This document shows, in pieces, positions 5,734-9,558 of a stretch of DNA of 9,558 bases. The first letter of the stretch is position 1, and every line of letters begins with the position of its first letter. A program made the position numbers and the translations under genes. The DNA is from an uncultured Bacillota bacterium (lineage in GTDB: Bacteria > Bacillota > UBA994 > UBA5500): NCBI GenBank assembly GCA_937874815.1, contig CALNBW010000039.1, positions 1-9,558 of the forward strand, given 5' to 3'. A model generated the notes under the pieces. It did no database searches and had not been told where the DNA came from. It saw only the letters and a list, made by a program, of their open reading frames with translations.

Positions 5734-6039
5734 TTGCGAATTACTGAACATCCCATATTGGAGTATCACAAAGGTCCAAGGGTGACGTTCACGTGCGACG
5801 GGCAACAACTAGAAGGTTACGAGGGCGAACCGATCGCAGCTGCCTTGCACGCCGCAGGAATCAAAACCCTTAGCCATAGTCATGTGGAGAAAAGGCCGCG
5901 GGGCTTTTTTTGTGCCATCGGTACCTGTTCGTCTTGCCTAATGACGGTGGATGGGGTACCTAATGTACGAGTTTGCGTGGAAAAACTCAAGGCAGGCATG
6001 CGCGTGGAGACCCAGCAGGGAAAGGGTGTGCTAAGATGA
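5734..6039 (+). CDS. [2Fe-2S] subunit of a multi-component amino acid dehydrogenase (HcnA-like)
   Basis: A 101-residue Fer2_4-type ferredoxin-fold protein, like HcnA of hydrogen cyanide synthase and the N-terminus of the sarcosine oxidase alpha subunit. The four cluster ligands are Cys60, Cys65, Cys68 and Cys81 (C-x4-C-x2-C-x12-C) in GFFCAIGTCSSC...VRVC. Before them are the beta-grasp strands (RVTFTCDGQQLEGYEGEPIA) and a helix; Cys21 is extra. It should carry electrons between flavins in a complex with the next four products. The start is TTG 5734 with a strong AAGGAGG (5719-5725) 8 bases upstream. It is the first gene of the operon, and its stop overlaps the next start in an ATGA. The fold and role are clear; the substrate of the complex is not. 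Confidence 0.88.
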   Translation: MRITEHPILEYHKGPRVTFTCDGQQLEGYEGEPIAAALHAAGIKTLSHSHVEKRPRGFFCAIGTCSSCLMTVDGVPNVRVCVEKLKAGMRVETQQGKGVLR

Positions 6040-7130
6040 TTAACACTCAAATCGCAGTCATCGGCGGTGGCCCGGCTGGATTACGGGCAGCTGCGGCCGC
6101 GGCCCATACAGGCGCGCAGGTGCTGGTGCTGGATAACGCCGATCAGTTAGGGGGGCAATTGATCAAGCAGACGCATATGTTCTTTGGCTCCCAACAACAA
6201 TTTGCCGGCAGTCGGGGCATCGACATTGCTACAAAGCTGGCTAACGAACTGCAGCAGCTGGACAACGTGTGCATTTTGCTCGAGGCTACCGCCTTGGGCA
6301 TCTATGAAGACGGGGTGCTGCTGGTGGAACAGTATGGGCGCGTGTTGAAAATACGGGCGGAAAGAATTATCGTTGCCATCGGGGCCTCGGAGCGTATGCT
6401 GGCTTTCCCCAATAATGATCTGCCGGGGGTCTATGGGGCAGGAGCTGCTCAAACCCTGATGAACGTACATGGGGTTAAGCCGGGCCAACGGGTACTGATG
6501 GTAGGTGCCGGCAATATCGGGTTGATTGTGACCTATCAGATGCTGCAGGCTGGCGTCCAGGTGGTAGGTATTGTGGAGGCTGCACCCACCATTGGTGGTT
6601 ATCTAGTGCATGCCGCTAAAGTGCGACGTGCCGGCGTTCCTATTCATACGAGCCATACCATCAAAGAAGCTTATGGCGATGGCGCAGTCGAGGGTGCAAT
6701 TATCTGGCAGCTAGATGCTAATTGGCAGCCCCTGCCGGGAACCGAACGGGATTTGGCTGCCGATGTTATTTGCCTAGCGGTTGGCCTCTCTCCGCTTAGT
6801 GACCTGCTGTGGCAGGCGGGCTGCCAGATGCAATATGTGCCGGAGCTTGGTGGCGCGGTGGCTCTCCGCGATAGTATGCTTTGCACTACTAACCGCCACA
6901 TCTACATAGCAGGCGATGTGGCCGGAGTGGAAGAGGCCAGCAGCGCTATGGTCGAGGGGCAGGTAGCAGGGCTGGGCGCAGCCCTAAGTTTGGGGCTGGG
7001 TGGCGATGCAGCAGAGGCTCTGCTGGCAGACGCTAAAGCCCAGTTGGCTGCTTTGCGTTCCGGCCCAGTAGGCGAAAAGATTCGCCTGGGGCTGGCAGTG
7101 GCGGAGAAAGGGGTGGCATCGGATGCTTAA
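6036..7130 (+). CDS. FAD/NAD(P)-dependent oxidoreductase subunit (HcnB-like, lacking the BFD tail)
   Basis: A 364-residue two-dinucleotide-fold flavoprotein of the Pyr_redox_2 family. FAD fold: VIGGGPAG (GxGxxG at 10-15) with D33 at the strand end, and the closing IYIAGDVAG (289-297). NAD fold: MVGAGNIG (GxGxxG at 157-162) with Glu181 in GIVEA, an acidic residue usually favouring NAD over NADP. LGGQLIKQTHMFFGS and GASERMLAFPNNDLPGVYGAGAAQ are typical of the HcnB and sarcosine/proline dehydrogenase alpha subunits. Those relatives usually carry a C-terminal BFD-like [2Fe-2S] domain; here the protein ends before it, and that domain is a separate gene two positions on. ATG 6036 overlaps the previous stop (ATGA). 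An upstream in-frame ATG at 5973 lies deep in the preceding gene and is not used. Its last 8 bp overlap the next gene. Confidence 0.88.
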   Translation: MINTQIAVIGGGPAGLRAAAAAAHTGAQVLVLDNADQLGGQLIKQTHMFFGSQQQFAGSRGIDIATKLANELQQLDNVCILLEATALGIYEDGVLLVEQYGRVLKIRAERIIVAIGASERMLAFPNNDLPGVYGAGAAQTLMNVHGVKPGQRVLMVGAGNIGLIVTYQMLQAGVQVVGIVEAAPTIGGYLVHAAKVRRAGVPIHTSHTIKEAYGDGAVEGAIIWQLDANWQPLPGTERDLAADVICLAVGLSPLSDLLWQAGCQMQYVPELGGAVALRDSMLCTTNRHIYIAGDVAGVEEASSAMVEGQVAGLGAALSLGLGGDAAEALLADAKAQLAALRSGPVGEKIRLGLAVAEKGVASDA

Positions 7131-7626
7131 GAACACCGGAATCCCAACCAGGGACGATTTGAAGCAGATTTATCCGAGTGCAGAACGCTTGGCCCAAGGT
7201 CCAGTTGCTATTATCGAATGCTTTCAACGCATTCCCTGCAATCCTTGTGCTACTGCTTGCCGTCGGGGCGCGATTTTACCCTTTGAAGATATTAACAACC
7301 GGCCGCAGCTGGCCGCCGAGCGCTGCAATGGCTGTGCGCTCTGCGTGGCCAGTTGCCCCGGCTTAGCCATTTTCGTACTAGACATGACCTACGACGATGA
7401 CAATGCTTTACTGAAAATCCCTTATGAATTTTTGCCGTTGCCCAAAGTGGGGGCAACAGTAGCAGCTTTAAATCGTGCGGGAGAGAAAATCGGCACAGGC
7501 ACTGTTATCCAGGTGCAAAACCCGCCAGTTTTTGACCGTACAGCTATCATTCACCTTGTGGTAACGAAGGACCTGGCTCATGAGGTGCGCAATATCATGG
7601 TGGAGGATGAAGCAAATGAAGCCTGA
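7123..7626 (+). CDS. Two-cluster [4Fe-4S] ferredoxin-like subunit with extra C-terminal domain
   Basis: A 167-residue protein with eight clustered cysteines: C33-x5-C39-x2-C42-x3-C46 in ECFQRIPCNPCATAC, and C68-x2-C71-x2-C74-x3-C78 in CNGCALCVASCPG. This suggests two [4Fe-4S] clusters; the first motif is not the regular ferredoxin spacing. Residues from about 85 to 167 form an additional, cysteine-free, mainly beta-looking domain (LPKVGATVAALNRAGEKIGT and on) that was not recognised. It probably relays electrons within the dehydrogenase, like the ferredoxin-type subunit of the archaeal four-subunit proline dehydrogenase; that comparison is inference. ATG 7123 overlaps the previous gene by 8 bp with AAAGGGGTG upstream. 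Its end overlaps the next gene by 11 bp. It is encoded between the two halves of what is one HcnB-like chain elsewhere. Confidence 0.85.
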   Translation: MLKNTGIPTRDDLKQIYPSAERLAQGPVAIIECFQRIPCNPCATACRRGAILPFEDINNRPQLAAERCNGCALCVASCPGLAIFVLDMTYDDDNALLKIPYEFLPLPKVGATVAALNRAGEKIGTGTVIQVQNPPVFDRTAIIHLVVTKDLAHEVRNIMVEDEANEA

Positions 7627-7906
7627 TGAGAACACCATTATCTGCCGTTGTGAGGACTTGACGCTGGGCAAACTGCGCGAGCTGATAGCCGCAGGCTATA
7701 CGACGCTAGATGAAATCAAGCGCATTTCGCGGGCCGGTATGGGGCCTTGCCAAGGGCGCACGTGTAGGGCTTTGATAGAACGAGAAATCGCCGTGATGAC
7801 CGGTACGCCAATCAAAGAACAAGCGCCTGCTAAGTATCGGCAGCCAAGCAAGCCGGTTACGTTTTCAGCCATCCTGGGAGGTGAGCCGCATGAAAAAGAC
7901 AGCTGA
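7616..7906 (+). CDS. BFD-like [2Fe-2S] subunit
   Basis: A 96-residue protein matching the bacterioferritin-associated-ferredoxin-like (Fer2_BFD) domain: ICRCEDLT gives Cys10 and Cys12, and GPCQGRTC gives Cys45 and Cys50 (C-x-C...C-x4-C). The helical segment LGKLRELIAAGYTTLDEIKRISRAGMG between them is standard. In HcnB, NADH-dependent nitrite reductases and sarcosine oxidase-like alpha subunits this domain is fused to a flavoprotein; here it stands alone, and its length plus that of the 364-residue flavoprotein equals a normal fused chain (about 460). The start is ATG 7616 with TGGAGG 9 bases upstream; a frame-open start further upstream lies inside the preceding gene. It overlaps both neighbours, by 11 bp before and 17 bp after. 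The roughly 30-residue tail (IKEQAPAKYRQPSKPVTF) resembles tails after BFD domains in alpha subunits. Confidence 0.87.
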   Translation: MKPDENTIICRCEDLTLGKLRELIAAGYTTLDEIKRISRAGMGPCQGRTCRALIEREIAVMTGTPIKEQAPAKYRQPSKPVTFSAILGGEPHEKDS

Positions 7907-9038
7907 TGCCGTAATCATTGGCGGTGGGGTTAACGGCGTTTCTATCGCCTATAACCTGGCTAAACGGGGTTTAACCAACGTTTGCGTTTTGGAGCGTAAT
8001 TATTTGGCCAGTGGTTCTACTGGTCGCTGCGGCGCTGGCGTGCGGGCCCAATGGGGAACGGAGATGAACTTGCGCATGGCCATGGCGAGCGTGCGCATGT
8101 TCGAAACCATGAATGAGGAGCTAGCCTATGACGACGACATTGAGTTCAATCAGGGCGGCTACTTACTTCTGGCTTATACTGACGCGGGTTGGGAGCAGTT
8201 TAGAAAGAATGTGGTGTTGCAGAAGGCTCATGGGCTGTCTGTTGAGCTGCTAACACCTGAGGCTGCGCAGGAAGTAGTGCCCCATTTAAACACCGAGGGG
8301 CTATTAGGGGCAACCTTCTGCCCCACAGATGGGCACTGTAACCCCTTTAAGGTGACCGACGCCTATGCCAAAGCCGCCCGCCGTCTGGGCGTGGAGATCT
8401 ACACCAATACGACAGTAACAGGCATTGCCAGGGAAGGGGATAGAATTAAGGGCGTGGAGACGACTGGTGGCTTCATCGCTACTCCGGTAGTGGTTAACGC
8501 TGCCGGGGGCTACTCGCAGGATATTGCGGCCATGGTAGATCTCGATATTCCTACCTATTCGGAGCGGCATCAGATTTTAATTACAGAGCCAGTGGAGCAG
8601 ATGCAGCGGCCCATGGTGATGTCTTTCCATCATAATCTGTATTGCCAGCAGACACCGCATGGTAGCTTTCTGATGGGCCTCGGAGACCCAACGGAAAAAC
8701 CGGGTCGTAATACGGAAGCCAGCTGGCAGTTTCTACAGGAGATGGCAGAGAAGATAACTTGGTTGTTGCCACCCTTACGGGATATCCGGGTGGTGCGCCA
8801 GTGGGCAGGCTTGTACAATATGACGCCAGACGCCACGCCCATCCTGGGCCCGGTGGAACAGGTGTCAGGCTTTTACTTGGCGGTCGGTTTTAGTGGCCAT
8901 GGTTTCATGCTAGCGCCAGCAGTGGGCGTGCTCCTGGCCGAAAGCATTTTGGGCCAGGAGACGGAGATTCCCATTGGCCCCATGGGGCTGGGGCGCTTCG
9001 CCCGCGGAGAGCTGTTCAAGGAGCCATCTGTTGTCTAG
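7890..9038 (+). CDS. DAO-family FAD-dependent amino acid dehydrogenase, catalytic subunit (HcnC / SoxB-like)
   Basis: A 382-residue D-amino-acid-oxidase-family flavoprotein that should oxidise the C-N bond of a small amino acid. The FAD fold is VIIGGGVNG (GxGxxG at 11-16) with Glu35 in VLERN. GSTGRCGAGVRAQWG (42-56) is shared with HcnC, sarcosine oxidase beta and the beta subunit of four-subunit proline dehydrogenase. VVNAAGGYS, YSERHQILITEP and the C-terminal TPDATPILGP with SGHGFMLAPAVG (335-346) complete the family pattern. ATG 7890 is chosen because GGGAGGTG (7876-7883) is 6 bases upstream; GTG 7881 lies inside that site. Likely substrates are proline, a hydroxyproline isomer, glycine or an N-methylglycine; the sequence does not decide. 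No GcvT-like folate-binding domain or gamma subunit is encoded, which argues against tetrahydrofolate-dependent sarcosine oxidase. It is the last gene of the operon. Confidence 0.88.
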   Translation: MKKTADAVIIGGGVNGVSIAYNLAKRGLTNVCVLERNYLASGSTGRCGAGVRAQWGTEMNLRMAMASVRMFETMNEELAYDDDIEFNQGGYLLLAYTDAGWEQFRKNVVLQKAHGLSVELLTPEAAQEVVPHLNTEGLLGATFCPTDGHCNPFKVTDAYAKAARRLGVEIYTNTTVTGIAREGDRIKGVETTGGFIATPVVVNAAGGYSQDIAAMVDLDIPTYSERHQILITEPVEQMQRPMVMSFHHNLYCQQTPHGSFLMGLGDPTEKPGRNTEASWQFLQEMAEKITWLLPPLRDIRVVRQWAGLYNMTPDATPILGPVEQVSGFYLAVGFSGHGFMLAPAVGVLLAESILGQETEIPIGPMGLGRFARGELFKEPSVV

Positions 9039-9161
9039 TGGTGGGTATCATGGAATGCAAGCAAAAGGAGGGGCACCTAGGAGAACGGGAAAAGGCTACG
9101 GTCATACTAGAGCGCTGTAGCCAGGCACCGTTGGAATGAGCTCAGTTCCAGATGTGCTCTC

Positions 9162-9181
9162 ACCATGTCTTGCGACATGGT
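9162..9181. repeat. 8-bp perfect hairpin with tetraloop
   Basis: ACCATGTC pairs with GACATGGT around a TTGC loop. No T-run follows, so it is not an intrinsic terminator. Confidence 0.75.
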
Positions 9182-9201
9182 TGCCGCACGAATTGGGGAA
9201 A

Positions 9202-9220
9202 CGCATTGCTGTGCAATGCG
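9202..9220. repeat. 8-bp perfect hairpin with 3-nt loop
   Basis: CGCATTGC pairs with GCAATGCG around TGT. It lies 20 bp after the previous hairpin and 11 bp before GTGCGAC. The CGCATTG sequence reappears in the 3' arm of the long-range helix (9506-9512). Confidence 0.75.
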
Positions 9221-9249
9221 CCTGCAAAGGGGTGCGACGGCACTCGCAT

Positions 9250-9280
9250 GTGGTCATAGACCTGAAATACGTCTGACTAC
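9250..9280. repeat. 10-bp stem-loop with a 2-nt bulge
   Basis: GTGGTCA (9250-9256) pairs with TGACTAC (9274-9280), including one G-U pair. After a TA bulge, GAC (9259-9261) pairs with GTC (9271-9273). The loop is the 9-nt CTGAAATAC. The G-U pair suggests RNA on the + strand. Confidence 0.6.
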
Positions 9281-9368
9281 AAGCACATCAGTCTATCAAG
9301 GGGAGCAGTATTTACAAGCTCGGCCTATCGTCGCCCCTATTCCTTTGCTCCCTCGCTCCTTGATTTAT

Positions 9369-9517
9369 GGCTCCAATGCGCTTTCTGTATGACACGCAGC
9401 CTTTGCAAGTCTTGGGCTCACCTGTCATTAATACAGGTTTGTCGCAAAATGTGTTTGCCACAGCCCTCCGACCGCGCAAGGGAAGGTCGTTGGTCCTGCG
9501 AGGAACGCATTGGGGCC
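9369..9517 (+). ncRNA. Candidate structured RNA domain closed by a long-range helix
   Basis: GGCTCCAATGCG (9369-9380) pairs with CGCATTGGGGCC (9506-9517): 12 bp, 11 Watson-Crick and one G-U. After a bulged C, five more pairs follow (9382-9386 with 9501-9505). Stacked directly inside is CGCAG/CTGCG (9395-9399 with 9496-9500). Within are GGGCT/AGCCC (9414-9418 with 9462-9466), the hairpins ACCTGT/ACAGGT (9420-9438) and GCAAA/TTTGC (9444-9458), and CGACC/GGTCG (9469-9489). This is a by-eye fold with no conservation evidence. It fits none of tmRNA, RNase P, 6S or common riboswitch consensus sequences as recalled. Confidence 0.35.
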
Positions 9518-9558
9518 TCAAATATAGGGTGCTTAGACATCGACGGTTAAAAGCGGCC

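Larger units (their letters stand above)
9039..9558. other. 520-bp region without a recognisable gene, dense in inverted repeats
   Basis: Short frames are open on both strands, but none has a good ribosome site or a recognisable product, and several run through hairpins. The stretch holds many nested complementary segments: 9094-9122 (GGCTAC/GTAGCC), 9162-9181, 9202-9220, 9250-9280, 9295-9364 (ATCAAGG/CCTTGAT) and the long-range pairing of 9369-9386 with 9501-9517. There is no poly-T terminator for the preceding operon. It could be a structured RNA, a ribozyme-type element whose end lies beyond the window, or an accumulation of palindromic repeats. Confidence 0.5.

Noticed and set aside
7881..7889. 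GTG start for the catalytic dehydrogenase subunit
   Set aside because: It lies within the GGGAGGTG ribosome site that serves ATG 7890.
5734..9038. Classical heterotetrameric sarcosine oxidase (SoxBDAG)
   Set aside because: No folate-binding GcvT-like domain, SoxD or SoxG is present, the alpha-type chain is split, and [4Fe-4S] clusters are added.
9165..9392. 75-codon + strand frame
   Set aside because: It has no ribosome site, starts within a perfect hairpin, runs through several others, and gives no family-like sequence.
9312..9521. 69-codon - strand frame
   Set aside because: It has no ribosome site and no recognisable motif, and it lies across the long-range complementary arms. It is more likely non-coding.
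1..9558. CRISPR array, tRNA, rRNA or DnaA-box cluster
   Set aside because: No regularly spaced direct repeats, no tRNA cloverleaf, no rRNA signature and no cluster of TTATCCACA-like boxes was seen on either strand. oriC itself probably lies outside the window.

Overview
The window looks like an oriC-proximal stretch of a Bacillota chromosome, most likely an anaerobic clostridial lineage. The reasons are the gene order mnmG-rsmG-noc-parA-parB (the order found beside the origin in Bacillus and many Clostridia), consensus parS sites inside parB, a Noc paralogue next to ParB (Noc is a Bacillota protein), strong AGGAGG ribosome sites with many TTG/GTG starts, and an oxygen-sensitive-looking Fe-S flavoenzyme operon. 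All recognised genes are on the + strand. By eye the GC content is slightly above half.

Positions 1-4470 are the conserved origin-side block: the 3' end of mnmG (tRNA U34 modification), rsmG (16S rRNA m7G methyltransferase), noc (nucleoid occlusion), a membrane-anchored peptidase-MA-type metallohydrolase inserted between noc and parA, then overlapping parA and parB. parB carries two perfect 16-bp parS palindromes 162 bp apart. Noc and ParB differ at the residues known to set NBS versus parS specificity, so both roles can be read from sequence. The peptidase is bracketed by a terminator on each side and is probably its own transcription unit.

Positions 4471-5640 are a 1.17-kb segment whose ends are a 37-bp inverted repeat (36/37 identical). 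Inside are a second palindrome, a DUF554 membrane protein gene (YdfK type) and its terminator. It may be a REP/MITE-like bracketed cassette.

Positions 5641-9038 are a tight five-gene operon with overlapping ends: a small [2Fe-2S] protein, an FAD/NAD(P) oxidoreductase, a two-cluster [4Fe-4S] protein, a BFD-like [2Fe-2S] protein, and a DAO-family FAD dehydrogenase. Together these are the parts of an HcnABC / multi-component proline, hydroxyproline or sarcosine dehydrogenase. The HcnB-type subunit is split and a [4Fe-4S] gene lies in the gap. The likely job is oxidation of a small amino acid, with electrons passed through Fe-S clusters to a flavin/NAD module. The substrate cannot be read from the sequence.

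Positions 9039-9558 hold no convincing protein gene. They are packed with inverted repeats: two 8-bp tight hairpins, a 10-bp hairpin and a long-range helix of about 17 bp with further hairpins nested inside. This is the best candidate here for something undescribed, either a structured RNA or the 5' part of a ribozyme-type mobile element.
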